From Paramacrobiotus metropolitanus (Eukaryota > Tardigrada > Eutardigrada > Parachela > Macrobiotidae), in contig NW_026570241.1 in assembly GCF_019649055.1 (NCBI RefSeq), positions 620,001-684,000 on the forward strand: a stretch of 64,000 nt of DNA, in the 5' to 3' direction. The position numbers were made by a program, and so were the translations under genes. This document shows, one piece after another, positions 1 through 9,996 of the stretch (positions are counted from its first letter, which is position 1; every line of letters starts with the position of its first letter). Below the pieces are notes generated by a model. The model was given only the letters and a program-made list of their open reading frames with translations. It was not told the DNA's origin and ran no database searches.

Positions 1-877
1 GTTATTAAGCACTCGTACTTTCACGCTCCTTATTACACGCCAAACCTGAATGGTTTGCAAAGAACTGCCCTACCAGGTTTATTTCACTTTTAGTCTGTAT
101 GTTGGCAAGTCTTCAGACACGATTAGCAGAACTGATTGCAAGTCTTTAATCGTCTATGGTCTTATCGGTAACATCTTGATACAAGTGTGAGTTAACTGTG
201 AGAAGTATGTAAGTACCGGTGCTTACTCGACTACTACGTACTTTCTGTTGCGTTCTGGATTCGCGCTGTTGGTCGCAGGCAGCACTGTGAAAAATTTACT
301 GGTTACACGAGGAAGATCTGTTGAATGAAGTTTTCTTTTGGTACTGCATTAGCCTGTACGCATTGCATTCTACCTAGTGTCGCTACGTTTTCCACTATGC
401 CTTTGCCGATTTGCGTTACTCCGACTGCAGTGACGCCGACTAACTGCACTATGTTGGTACTGTGATTTATCCGACTTTGTTGTTGCTTATCTGTTCCTAC
501 AACCTTGTGAAGCAGGGAGAAGCTGTCAAAATTACGAGTACATGGACGCAGTTAGAGAGAGCACGCAGATTTATCAGAATACTTTAGACTTCAGATGACA
601 CCTGCGTGATACAACCAATATACCGTAGCGGTTGGGATCAGATAGTGGTTGTTTTCTGGACTCACTCAATACTGCCAGGACACACAGTCATAGTGCAGTT
701 GTTTGTCGTCTGACCGGTTTAACCAAAATCAAATAATTACTCTACTACTCGTGTCCAGCAGCTGTACTTATATTGACCTAAGCTCCCAGCATCTTATTGT
801 CCGTTCAACCATATTTATGTTAATTGGGTAACTTCAGCAGCAGTATTTTTGTTGCGAGTGAAACTGCGACCACCGCA
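1..877. other. No gene recognised upstream of astacin copy 1
   Basis: I see no open frame with coding character, no repeat shared with the rest of the window and no RNA gene here. The last 100 bases or so should contain the promoter and 5' UTR of the astacin gene that starts at 878, but I cannot point to a convincing core element. Confidence 0.4.
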
Positions 878-2093
878 ATGTTCAGCACGAATGTTCTACG
901 ACTGGTGTTCAGTGCTCTGCTTATTGCGCATTGCCTGTTACATTTGAAACAGATTAACTGCGCAGAATTACCATCAGGTTGGCAGCACTCTTCGAATGGC
1001 ATTACCCAACAATTTCGAATATGACATGTTCTCGGCGCAGAATGGCGACATCGAATTCACCCATCGGTCAGCGAATCGGAAGAAGCACTGACCAGAGCCG
1101 ATATTATCTGGGAAGATGCAGCCACACCGGGATACCCGATGTTGGCCGCAGAGGAACCGGGAAGCGGTCACATTGTGTCGGGTAGCAATTACTGGCCTAA
1201 CAGCGGACAGTGCATTCCATATCGTCTACACCCGGCATTCGGTACAGTAACTGTTTTTGACCAATATTTAATGCAGCAGTGTACCAATATTCAATTTACT
1301 TAGTGTAGTGCATTCTTATTTCCCACTTTTTCGCTTATATAAATCATGGAATTATTATTTTAGTGAAACTATTAGCAGTTGTTTCGTGAAATTATGTGGT
1401 TCAATTAGGTAAATATTTACAGACGAAGAAACCAAGCAGCGTATCCGTAACGCCATGAACACCATCGAGCGACGCACAGATCACTGCTTGTCTTTCAAGA
1501 TCCAAACGGAGGAAACCGAATACATATCTATCGTTCCCGCTGGGCGAGGGTCAGTAAAGCTTCATTTACGGCGACTCTTTATTGCAGCCGGTTGAAAACT
1601 ATAGATTGCATCAGGTCAGCAGTGCTCACAGAAATCATTGCACCTCGATAATTGATTGCATGTTCTTTAACAGTCGTGCTAAAAATAAAAAACTATAGTC
1701 AGTAAGAGACGTGATAATCTATTGTGTTTGATTGTAACTTGTAGGTGCATGTCGCACGTCGGTATAATACCTGGACGAACAACGGAAATCCGACTGGGAA
1801 GCGGCTGTATGAAAGACGGAATCATTCTGCACGAACTTCTGCATGCGCTCGGCTTCTACCACGAACAGAACCGACCTGACCGTGATGAGTTCGTCCAAGT
1901 ATTCACCGAAAACATTCAGCCCAACATGTACGAACTGAACTACGGTATCTTGCCACATATGCCCACCCACGGTCTCCAGTACGACTACGAATCCATTCTG
2001 CACCATGCAGCGTGGAATTTCGCCAAGAGCCGCGACAAACCGGCCATCATTCCCAAGATTCGTTCGCCCGTGAGAATGGGTCAGCGCAAATAG
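878..2093 (+). pseudogene. Astacin-family zinc metalloproteinase, four exons, truncated by a nonsense codon
   Basis: Secreted zinc endopeptidase of the astacin (M12A) family. Exons by GT-AG junctions and conserved phase: 878-977 (signal peptide, ends at AELPS), 1041-1241 (propeptide and start of the catalytic domain), 1423-1549, 1745-2093. The model gives 258 codons. Exon 4 carries the zinc signature HELLHALGFYHEQNRPDRD; the Met-turn reads ESILHH, so the usual Met is Leu and the usual Tyr is His. The frame ends at TAG (2091-2093), where the paralogue at 52733-55355 and the fragment at 35345-35705 both have TGG (Trp). Homology continues after the stop (LSALDVAKLQKAYGC), so the last helix and its conserved Cys are lost. 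The first intron is only 63 bp. Either a recent pseudogene or a truncated, probably inactive, protein. Confidence 0.8.
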
Positions 2094-2330
2094 CTGAGCG
2101 CCCTGGATGTCGCGAAGCTACAGAAGGCTTACGGTTGTATCGATGACAACTTTGAAAGAGTGGAGCGGAGATCGCAGTTGCACTGCGACGGGAACAGCAA
2201 CACTGGAAACCAGGCTACCAGACAACAATTGTTAGTGATAGCGCAAATACTGTTTCGACAACTACGGCGGCAACCGCTGCAACTTCGAAGAAAAGTCCAG
2301 CGACGATACATTTCTCAGACCTAATGTGGA
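2094..2330 (+). pseudogene. Untranslated remnant of the astacin C-terminus
   Basis: Directly after the TAG of astacin copy 1 the same frame continues with residues matching the C-terminal end of the intact paralogue (LSALDVAKLQKAYGCIDDNF), then a low-complexity Gln/Arg-rich tail. This is former coding sequence exposed as 3' UTR by the nonsense change. From about 2330 to 2700 I see no supported gene. Confidence 0.6.
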
Positions 2331-2700
2331 CGATGATGGAAATGTCCGACACCGGTGTCAACAATATCCAAGTCTTAGACGGTCGTCTCCATCTCCGTCT
2401 GACGAAACGCAACAATTTCTTTGCAACAACGCAACAACAATACAGCCAAATGGACCCTCATCCGCGTATTGGTATTCAGTTTTCGCGGTGGGGTAACGCC
2501 GATGCTCCGATTGCTAGTTACGGGGTCACCAGTCGGCGTCTGCCAGCGCCCTTTTCAAGCGGTGCGGATAAGCAGCACGCTTTCTCGTTTTTCCTTGTTG
2601 CGACGTACACAACCTAGACATACGAATGGAAGCCGGGGAACGTGACGTTTTCATCGCAGCACAATCATCAGAGTAGCCACCGGGATTTATTGTTTAAGAT

Positions 2701-3050
2701 ATGGAGTTATACCGGGAATGCGCAGAGTATTCCACAGAAAACGCAACCTGTAACGATGAGTTTATGCGTTTATGTATAAAGATAACGAAGCGGGCGATAT
2801 GGAGGATGTGGAAATTGTGGTGCATTTGTTTCGGTTTTTTCCCGAATGTAAGTACGAACACATTCGTTTACGTACTGAAAGCTTGAGTCTGAGTTTTGGT
2901 TTTAGTTCGCAGGTACGTTGTACAAAGTGGGACGCCGTAGCCAGAATTGCTCAGAAGAAGGGGATAAACGGGCAGCAGCTCGTTGTGGTTAATAATATTG
3001 AAAATCCTGAGATGATTTATCCTGGACAAAATTTGATCGTGCAGTTATAA
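2701..3050 (+). CDS. Small LysM-domain protein, two exons, possibly decayed
   Basis: LysM domains bind N-acetylglucosamine polymers such as chitin and peptidoglycan. Exon 1 2701-2847, intron 2848-2912 (gtaagt to cag, 65 bp), exon 2 2913-3050; the phases match. Exon 2 encodes AVARIAQKKGINGQQL followed by NNIENPEMIYPGQ and a stop, which fits the LysM pattern of IA..yg......L...N.I.np..iypGq. The start of the domain is abnormal: the expected YxVxxGD is only found in another frame (YKVG), so a small deletion or frameshift may have damaged it. The first exon has a basic then hydrophobic stretch (WRMWKLWCICFGFF) that could be a signal peptide from an internal Met. Start choice is uncertain. Confidence 0.45.
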
Positions 3051-3245
3051 CAATTGCTCCTACACGCCACGCGAGAACGAAGGTGGGCTCGGAATTAACT
3101 TCCTTTTGGCAATTACTGTATACCGAACATGGCCGGAAATGGCCCCAAGCCATCACAAAAACAACAAAAAAACAGGAAAAAAATTTTTACACAGCAAGTG
3201 ACACATGTCAGCGTTCAACATTTCCCAATTTACACCAGTTCACAC

Positions 3246-3778
3246 CAGACTTGGGCCACCGTTTTGGTGGAGTGGGAAAAATCCCACCTTTTCCGCCCAC
3301 CTCCACCTTTTTTGGAGGGCGGAGGTGGGTGGAAAGTTTGAAGGTGGTGGGCGGTGGCGGGGTGGAAAATACGAGCGCGGGCGGAGGTGGGAAAAATTCA
3401 AAAGTGGGAGGATAACGGGCCCCGCCAAATCAAATTATATTGTTTTTCAGCCACAACTCGGGAAAAAAATTCCGCGCTCCGCGCGGTTTTGATGACATCA
3501 GTGTCACTTTGGTGACCTGAGCACGCGAAAAATTAAATAATTTTTTTATCACGTGATTTCTGTACTATTTTTGAAGTGCAACACGAGCCAAACACGCAAT
3601 AAAAACTGACGAAATTTTTTTAAAGCCAGTGGGCGGGCGGGTGGACAGTGGAAGCATTTATCGTTGGCGGGCGGAGGTGGGCCATTTTTTTAGCGTGGTG
3701 GGGTGGGGTGGAGCGGAAAATTTGTGGGGTTAGGTGGGGTGGGTGGAAGGTGGAAAACGCAAAGGTGGCCCAAGTCTG
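3246..3778. mobile_element. hAT-type MITE, 533 bp
   Basis: Perfect 15-bp terminal inverted repeats CAGACTTGGGCCACC at both ends, flanked by a perfect 8-bp direct repeat GTTCACAC at 3238-3245 and 3779-3786. An 8-bp target duplication and ends beginning CAG are hallmarks of hAT transposons. There is no transposase frame. Both subterminal parts are rich in GGTGGG and GGGCGGAGG runs on the plus strand, with some complementary tracts near the 5' end. The undamaged ends and target duplication point to a recent insertion by a transposase supplied elsewhere. Confidence 0.9.
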
Positions 3779-3786
3779 GTTCACAC

Positions 3787-4430
3787 ACACACATAACTGT
3801 AACAGAGGGACCACTTAAAAGGGGGGCGTGTCGCGTGTCGCAATACCCAGATTCCTGCGTCCCTCTGAATCTAACCCATTTAACTGGCCTTTTTCTTGCT
3901 GGTGAAAAATAATTCTGCTGCAAAAATTTTAACGGTTGTTGATTAAATCGTGCATCCAAATTTTGTTCGTAAACATACAGCAATTAGTCTAAAAAAGAAA
4001 ATAAGGTTGCTGCGAAAAACGCTCTAAATGAAACTACAGCAAATAAGTATTATTTTCTGAATGCGTTCCCGTTGGAGAATTAAGTTTCCGTTGGAGAATA
4101 TTCAGTTCGTGGCTGACTGGTTGCTGGTCCGGCGGGGGCGAACGCAGACCACAGTAAAGTATAGATAAAAGAAAACGGCAGGAAGCACAAGCGTCTTCTG
4201 AAGCGTACAAGTATGATCAAAACGTAAATGCTTATTTGCATTATGTTTTTAACCCGTATTATTGCAAAATGTTAGAACAATAAATTTGGAATAGTTCTGC
4301 CATCGGCCCAGCAGTAGTGAGCGGCGTCACCTGGTCGTATCCCGCAAGAGGTACGGATGCGCTCCGATGATTGCATTTTAGCCGGTTGACGATGCCATAA
4401 ACAGTGCATAATGCGAGCATTCTGTATTCA
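3787..4430. other. No gene recognised between MITE and LTR element
   Basis: AT-rich to mixed sequence. I find no exon with coding character and no repeat shared with other parts of the window. Confidence 0.4.
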
Positions 4431-4434
4431 GGCA
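4431..4434. repeat. Target-site duplication, left copy (GGCA)
   Basis: GGCA precedes the 5' LTR and recurs at 29217-29220 directly after the 3' LTR, as expected for the 4-bp staggered cut made by a Gypsy-type integrase. GGCA also happens to precede the 3' LTR internally, so the assignment rests on the TG...CA ends as well as the match. Confidence 0.75.
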
Positions 4435-4818
4435 TGTCAGAGACCGCACACTCGAGGCGGTAGACACCTCTTGTGGCTTTGCTCTGTCGCCCGCCCGCGC
4501 ACGGCTACTCCATTCGTGCCGCGCTATTACGCTGCTCACTCAGCGTATACTTTGTCTACGCTGACCAATCAGCGCATTTCTGCACTCTTGGGGGCGTAGC
4601 CCAGCGCCTACGAGCGATACCATGCTTTACGGCATCAGCTGTTGCATACCTGCAGCACGCTGCATCATTACATTTTTACTGACTTGCGCGCTCGCAGCTA
4701 CTTTTCACAGCATACGCCGCATTGGCATTTCTGTGTTTGTTTGTGGTTGCTTTATTGTTATCACAATAAAGGGATATTTGCCCCATATTTTTGCTCTGCT
4801 TCCGTGTCCCATCTGACA
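4435..4818 (+). repeat. 5' LTR, 384 bp
   Basis: Begins TGTCAGA and ends TCTGACA, a perfect 7-bp inverted repeat with canonical TG/CA termini. It differs from the 3' LTR at one position only (T at 4792, C at 29190). A polyadenylation signal AATAAA lies at 4765-4770 inside an 8-bp hairpin (4751-4770, TTTATTGT/ACAATAAA). A TATA-like TATACT occurs around 4551 but promoter assignment is tentative. Confidence 0.95.
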
Positions 4819-4832
4819 TGGTAGCAGTATCG
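4819..4832 (+). other. Primer-binding site candidate, initiator tRNA-Met type
   Basis: TGGTAGCAG follows the LTR with no gap. It is complementary to the 3' end CTGCTACCA typical of animal initiator tRNA-Met. Only the first nine bases match that tRNA as I know it, so another tRNA with the same acceptor end is possible. Minus-strand DNA synthesis would start here. Confidence 0.6.
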
Positions 4833-5830
4833 TTCGGTTTTCTTTCCTGGAACCTCTGATCCCAGTGAAGGCACCATATCGGTCGAACTACGCTGATCGC
4901 CTATAAGTAGGCCAGCCATCCCGCGACCATCATCTCCTGCATCATACAGGTTTCATTGGAAACCTGCAGCGCGACGGATTATTCATACGGGTCAGGTTCA
5001 TAAGTGGACCTCCCGCAGCTTTGGCTCCCCGCGCAAAAACTGCGTTGGGTACGATCCTGCTGACCAAATAAGCGCCCTACCGGGTCGCGTTCATACGGGT
5101 CAGGCTCATAAGTGGGCCTCCCGCAGCTTTGGCTCCCGACGCAAAAACTGCGTTCGGTACGGTCCTGTCACACCATTACGCCCTATCGGGTGCGCTTGGC
5201 CCTCACGGAAGAAGGGGTGAAGTGGAACGACGGAGCAGCATTGTCTGGAGCGAATAACCGCCGGTAAGACCTGCTGTGACGCGTAGGGTTTCTCGGAGAA
5301 CTTTCGGAAATTTCGTGGTTTTTCGTAGAACCTTAACTTTAAAATTCGATAACTTTTGAACCTTACATCCGATCAGCCTAAAGATAGCTTTTTTGGATTC
5401 CTCGTAAAATTCTGTCCTAGAAAAATAGAACAGAACTCTCGAGAAAATTTTCTTTGATTTTTACCGAATTATCGGCGAAAAATAATCGCCATTTTGTCCA
5501 GCCGGAATTTTCGCGAAAAAGTCGCGTGACGTCAGCGTGGTTATTTTCCATAAAATTCTGACCAATCAGAACACGTGGGAAACTTCCCTGTGTTATAACA
5601 GTCGTAGTGACTCATACTTTTTTGCATTTTTGCTCACGGCACGCTACTCGTGACGTAGAGCTTTTTGCAAGACCATTTTGTACGTGACGTCACACTGGTC
5701 AGTAACGTAACATAGGGCCATAGGAAGCTAACGCTAAACCTGAGCTCTAGCGTACCTGACCAGCACCGACAGCGACCCAACCCGTTCCGGTCCGGACCAT
5801 AACCAAAGAAACCTTCTAAGTCCCAATACC
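4833..5830 (+). other. 5' leader of the retrotransposon
   Basis: About 1 kb of untranslated RNA before the gag AUG. It holds a two-copy tandem repeat of about 108 bp (4982-5089 and 5090-5197), each unit ending in CCCTAYCGGGT, then an AT-rich section. Packaging and dimerisation signals usually sit here in such elements; nothing specific can be assigned. The word CATAGGG at about 5711 recurs before ORF4. Confidence 0.7.
4982..5197 (+). repeat. 108-bp tandem duplication in the leader
   Basis: Two adjacent units start TTCATACGGGTCAGG at 4982 and 5090. They share GCAGCTTTGGCTCCC and GCAAAAACTGCGTT and differ at scattered bases, so the duplication is older than the present insertion. Confidence 0.85.
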
Positions 5831-6388
5831 ATGGGCCAAACTGAAAGCGCCTTGGCCAAGGTGATGCCATACACCAGCCATGAGCAACTCCAACGGAGAT
5901 TGCTCAGTCCTATGGACGGGCGCCAGCCAAACGAATACACTAGGCCTCTCGGAAAGAACTACGCCACGCGCCAACCAACGGGGCCCTACGGGCTCCGTAG
6001 CGCCAGGCAAACCAGTTCCGACCCAGAAGAGCCAAACTCGGCCGGCTCAACGAGTTCGGTCGAGGCCAAAGCCAGGCGGGACAAACAAATCCTGCCAGTC
6101 GACTTGGAGACAAGCGACGAAAGCTTGGACGCCACCCGGGACGACACATTCCAGGAGGCATCCGATGAGTTGTCCGAGGCTAACCAGCCTCAGGACAGCC
6201 AACCTGGCGCCGATGGGACGGCCCAGGCCAACAGTGTCCCTCGGGACTTGGCACAACAACCGGCCATACCTGGTCCGGGCCAAGTCCAACTTGAGGCGCC
6301 AACGGCGGCCACAAGTGAGGAAAGACACGCACCGATGGACCAGGGCCAAACAACTTGGCCCGGTCCAACCTTGACGTCCAGGATCTGA
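5831..6388 (+). CDS. gag: Gag N-terminal part with myristoylation-type start
   Basis: First AUG of the genomic RNA in a good context (ataccATGG). The 185-aa product starts MGQTESA, matching the N-myristoylation pattern MGxxxS; this would send Gag to membranes, as in retroviruses. The rest is hydrophilic, Ser/Gln/Pro/Glu-rich and without a known domain. The frame stops at TGA 6386-6388, overlapping by 70 nt the long gag frame that continues one base back. No X-XXY-YYZ slippery heptamer is present in the overlap. A degenerate 137-bp duplication (EAPTAA coded near 6293, EAPTVA near 6430) straddles the break and, not being a multiple of three, could have created it. In an intact element this is probably the N-terminus of one Gag protein. 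Confidence 0.75.
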   Translation: MGQTESALAKVMPYTSHEQLQRRLLSPMDGRQPNEYTRPLGKNYATRQPTGPYGLRSARQTSSDPEEPNSAGSTSSVEAKARRDKQILPVDLETSDESLDATRDDTFQEASDELSEANQPQDSQPGADGTAQANSVPRDLAQQPAIPGPGQVQLEAPTAATSEERHAPMDQGQTTWPGPTLTSRI

Positions 6389-9300
6389 TAACAAGTCCAA
6401 CCCTACCAGGTTCGGACCAGATCCAACCTGAGGCACCAACGGTGGCCAAAGGTGGACGCAAGGCCAAGGGCCAAGCCAAAAAGGCTGGTCCAAAGGCAGA
6501 CGACCAGGGCCAACAGCCCATGAGTCAGTCGCCCATCATGTTCGACATCGATGGCTCTACACAAACAACGCCATCGCCGACCAATGACGTCATCGGCGCG
6601 TCTGGCCCGTCCAAACCGGACCAAGAGCCATTTGTGGACCTGGCACAATTAAACAGGGCCACAGCCAGGATGGACCTTAATCAGCCCACCTGGGACACAC
6701 ACAGCGCCAGCGTCAGCCCGCCAAAGCTGATCCAGGCAACCCGGCCCGAGGAGATCGACGAAGTCGACCAACTTCGGACCACAGTACGGGACCTGACTAA
6801 ACAGCTGGCGGACATTGCAGAAGCAGCCCTGTCATCCGAACGTTGGATGCAGGACGAGATCTGCAAACACAAGGACCTCTCGTCCAAATCGGACGCAGAG
6901 GCTAAACGTGTCTCGGCCATACTGGCCCAGACCCAACTTGAGCTAACTCAGCTCAAGTTGTCACCATGTCCCAATGCTGAGCGAGACCAGCTCAACAGGA
7001 CAATCCACAGCCTAGAAATGGCTGTGGCGGGACTTGAAGCATTGCTCACCTCTACGAGGACTGAGCTGGCCAAAGCCAAGGACGACTTGACTGCGGCCCG
7101 GACCACCATTGACGAAACCGATTCTGAGGCGGACCGCCTTCAGAATGATAATGATCGTCTAACCGACGACATGGCCAACCTGCAGGACGAAATCAACCGC
7201 CTGCGGAACGGCTATAATCTTCTTTATGAGAGCCACCAAAATCTCATGAAGACGATTCAGCAAGGAGGACTGATGAGCCAAACGGTTCAACAGAAGGAGG
7301 CACAAAACGTGCAACTCCAACAACAGATTGTTGCCCTCCAGAGCCAGCTCAATACCGAAGCGACCATTCGGGCACAACTTGAGCAAAATAGCACCATTGG
7401 ACATCAAAACTTTGTCCAACTGGAGCAGGCCTTCGCCCAAGCCAAACAGGTGATCCAGGGCCAACAGGACCGGATCATTACATTGGAGGCCAACAACGCC
7501 GGCCTGGTCAAAGATTACCAAGCGGCCACCCAACGTATCACCGAACTCAACGAGGACCTGGAAAGGCTAAGCACGGAGAACGCCTGCTTAGATGCGGAAA
7601 AATCACATCTCGAGAACTTACACTCTGAGATGTCCGCGGAACCACCGTCCTACCATACCTTTCCGGACTCGGATACACAACGTCGACAAGAAAAAGTCGA
7701 CGAGGCTTTGCGGCAGGGCCAACGCTTCTACCGAGAGCCAGTGTATCACCAGCAAAACTATAATGTTAACATGGCTGTGGAAGGACCATCGGTTGGACAA
7801 CCCCCAACGGGGCCAACCATACCTGCGCCTCCCAGCCCGGTGGACCGAGGAACATCAACGGCGACAGTAACGCTGCCGCCACCACCAATCCCGGTCACCA
7901 CATCAGCCACTATTGGTCCAACGACCATAGTGACACCTGCAACGCAGACTCATCCGTCTGCGTCAAGCGGGCTAGCCTTTGACCCAAGCCAGGCGATACC
8001 CAGCCACAACTACTTTGGGTCAAGGCCACAATATCCGTCCTTGTATCCATCGATATTCCCGAACATGGACTTCAACTTTAGTCCACATCCGGCCACAAGC
8101 CAGGCTCAGACCAGCGGCATGGATCCGAACCGGACCAGCCTGCCGAGCCCAATGTTCGGACCATCGGCCACACAAGGACAGATGGGAGGCCAAAGTGGTA
8201 CACCAACGGTGCAACCACCATTAGTAGGCCAACTAAGCCTATTTGGCCCTCCTATCTCGGCGGCAGCCCAAACGGGCCAAGCTCAGCCACAGACGGGTCA
8301 AAATGTGCCCCAGGGCCAAACCATGCCCCAACCATTAGGCGGACCGCCAACAGCGGCCACGCTACCAGGACCAGCAGCCCAACCAGGCCAGGGCCAGAAT
8401 GCGCCCATGTTGGTCCAGCTCCCGAATGGAGCATATGCATGGATGTCCTCTAACGGAGCCATCCAGATCATACCGGGACAGCCAATGTTGGCTCAACCCC
8501 AGCAGGTGCCGCAGATACCACTGCAACAGCCAACACCTGCCCCGTCGCCACCGGCCAGTCCTACTCTCTCAACCAGAGAACAAATAAGGGAAATGGCCCA
8601 GGAGATGGGAAAAGCTACCGCCAAGGCTCAAGTCCGCACCGCGTTGCCAAAATTTGATGGCAACAAAACCATGGTGAAAGGATGGCTCGCTCAGGTCCGA
8701 CGGATCTGCAAGCAGTCGTCCGATCTGAACAAACCAGATCCGGACTTTATGAGCCGAATTTACATGGCCCTATCGGACCCTGTAAAGGAATGGTACACTG
8801 GCCAAGCCAATCGTGAAGACGAGGACGGCTGGCCAGTGGAGGAGTGGCTCCAAAAATTTGCCACTCGATATGGAGATGACAATCAGCAGGCAACTGCCAT
8901 GGGAGAAATTACCCATCGGTACTATCAACACTTGACCGAAACCCCTGAGCAGTACTATGACGCCATGCTGACTCTCCAGACGCGCGCAGGCCTGGACGAC
9001 ACAATGACCCTTCACTTCTTGCGAGAGAATGTGAAAGAGCCAGAACTGCGCCGCGCTCTGGATATCCGGATACCAAAGTCACCGGCAGAATTCCGGGACT
9101 ATGTCCGGCAGTATACAATGGGAAAGCCGGAGTACGAAGGGAAGGCAGGCCGCGGATACCCAACAATCCGAACGGCCATACAAACGCCACCAGCCCAAGT
9201 CGTACCACAACAACCGGCACTTTATCCCCCGCAGGCTACACAAGCCCAAATCGAGGCAACATATGCCGCCATCGCGGCCTTGAACTTAGCCTCCCCACAA

Positions 9301-9996
9301 CGTGGACCCACACCGCCCAACGGCGGTAGTGGCGGCTATGGCCAGGCCCGAAACCAGGGCAACTTTGGCTACAGCCAGGGCAACAGCGGCGGAGGACCAA
9401 AGGGCAAGTTCTCCAAGGGCCAGAACGCCAGCTTTAGCGGAAGCCAAGGCGGCAATAGCCCTGGGGGACAAAACCGAAGCCCAGGAGGCCAGAGTGGCCA
9501 ACGCCAGACTCTGAGCCCCGAAGAGGCCCGCAGACAAGAGGACGTGTACATCGACCGAGTCGAGCGCATGTTCGAACGATGGGCCAAAGATGGAAACATC
9601 ACCTGTAGCCACTGCCTGTGGGGAAACCACGCAACTGATGGCTGTGGCTACGCAAACAGGCCATACGGCGAAAATCCAAACCGGAAGTGGTATTTGGATT
9701 GGCGGAGCCGTTACACAAAGGGCTACCCTACCGGGTCAGCCAACCCTAACCGCTTCGGCCTAGTGCCACCCAAACAACCCAGACCACAACGTGGTAATGG
9801 GGGGAATGGCAGCCGAAGACAGTCCACCGGCTCAGGAAATGGGTCTGGTGGCGGCAACCGGCAGAATGGTCCAAAGCAGGGATACCAGACGCCAGCCAAT
9901 GAAAGGCCAGCGCTACCACCCATACCGGACCAGCTGGTAAAGCCAAACGGCGGAGGCGGCCCTAATCGGGCCAGCCCAACCGCGGGAAACGCTTAA
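6319..9996 (+). CDS. gag: Gag main part: coiled coil, capsid-like region, CCHC knuckle
   Basis: Structural protein of the retrotransposon particle, over 1,200 codons, several times a usual Gypsy Gag. The frame opens after TGA 6316-6318, has no early ATG (first at 6520) and is best read as the continuation of the preceding MGQTES frame. Domains: a long heptad-rich coiled coil at about nt 6750-7640; a Pro/Gln/Thr-rich linker (7640-8560); a retrotransposon-gag/capsid-like helical region (about 8640-9130, from LPKFDGNKTMVKGWL to FRDYVRQYTMGK); Gly/Asn/Gln-rich sequence; a zinc knuckle C-x2-C-x4-H-x4-C (CSHCLWGNHATDGC, about 9603-9644) for RNA binding; and a Gly/Arg-rich tail. It ends at TAA 9994-9996, four nucleotides after a -1 slippery heptamer. 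The coiled coil is an unusual addition and may drive assembly. Confidence 0.88.
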   Translation, partial: GKTRTDGPGPNNLARSNLDVQDLITSPTLPGSDQIQPEAPTVAKGGRKAKGQAKKAGPKADDQGQQPMSQSPIMFDIDGSTQTTPSPTNDVIGASGPSKPDQEPFVDLAQLNRATARMDLNQPTWDTHSASVSPPKLIQATRPEEIDEVDQLRTTVRDLTKQLADIAEAALSSERWMQDEICKHKDLSSKSDAEAKRVSAILAQTQLELTQLKLSPCPNAERDQLNRTIHSLEMAVAGLEALLTSTRTELAKAKDDLTAARTTIDETDSEADRLQNDNDRLTDDMANLQDEINRLRNGYNLLYESHQNLMKTIQQGGLMSQTVQQKEAQNVQLQQQIVALQSQLNTEATIRAQLEQNSTIGHQNFVQLEQAFAQAKQVIQGQQDRIITLEANNAGLVKDYQAATQRITELNEDLERLSTENACLDAEKSHLENLHSEMSAEPPSYHTFPDSDTQRRQEKVDEALRQGQRFYREPVYHQQNYNVNMAVEGPSVGQPPTGPTIPAPPSPVDRGTSTATVTLPPPPIPVTTSATIGPTTIVTPATQTHPSASSGLAFDPSQAIPSHNYFGSRPQYPSLYPSIFPNMDFNFSPHPATSQAQTSGMDPNRTSLPSPMFGPSATQGQMGGQSGTPTVQPPLVGQLSLFGPPISAAAQTGQAQPQTGQNVPQGQTMPQPLGGPPTAATLPGPAAQPGQGQNAPMLVQLPNGAYAWMSSNGAIQIIPGQPMLAQPQQVPQIPLQQPTPAPSPPASPTLSTREQIREMAQEMGKATAKAQVRTALPKFDGNKTMVKGWLAQVRRICKQSSDLNKPDPDFMSRIYMALSDPVKEWYTGQANREDEDGWPVEEWLQKFATRYGDDNQQATAMGEITHRYYQHLTETPEQYYDAMLTLQTRAGLDDTMTLHFLRENVKEPELRRALDIRIPKSPAEFRDYVRQYTMGKPEYEGKAGRGYPTIRTAIQTPPAQVVPQQPALYPPQATQAQIEATYAAIAALNLASPQRGPTPPNGGSGGYGQARNQGNFGYSQGNSGGGPKGKFSKGQNASFSGSQGGNSPGGQNRSPGGQSGQRQTLSPEEARRQEDVYIDRVERMFERWAKDGNITCSHCLWGNHATDGCGYANRPYGENPNRKWYLDWRSRYTKGYPTGSANPNRFGLVPPKQPRPQRGNGGNGSRRQSTGSGNGSGGGNRQNGPKQGYQTPANERPALPPIPDQLVKPNGGGGPNRASPTAGNA

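Noticed and set aside
996-1088. Apparent frameshift in the propeptide of astacin copy 1
   Set aside because: A 63-bp intron (978-1040) with correct phase restores one frame and matches the paralogue, so no frameshift is needed.
6319-6388. -1 programmed frameshift between the two gag parts
   Set aside because: No X-XXY-YYZ heptamer in the 70-nt overlap, and a 137-bp duplication gives a simpler explanation.
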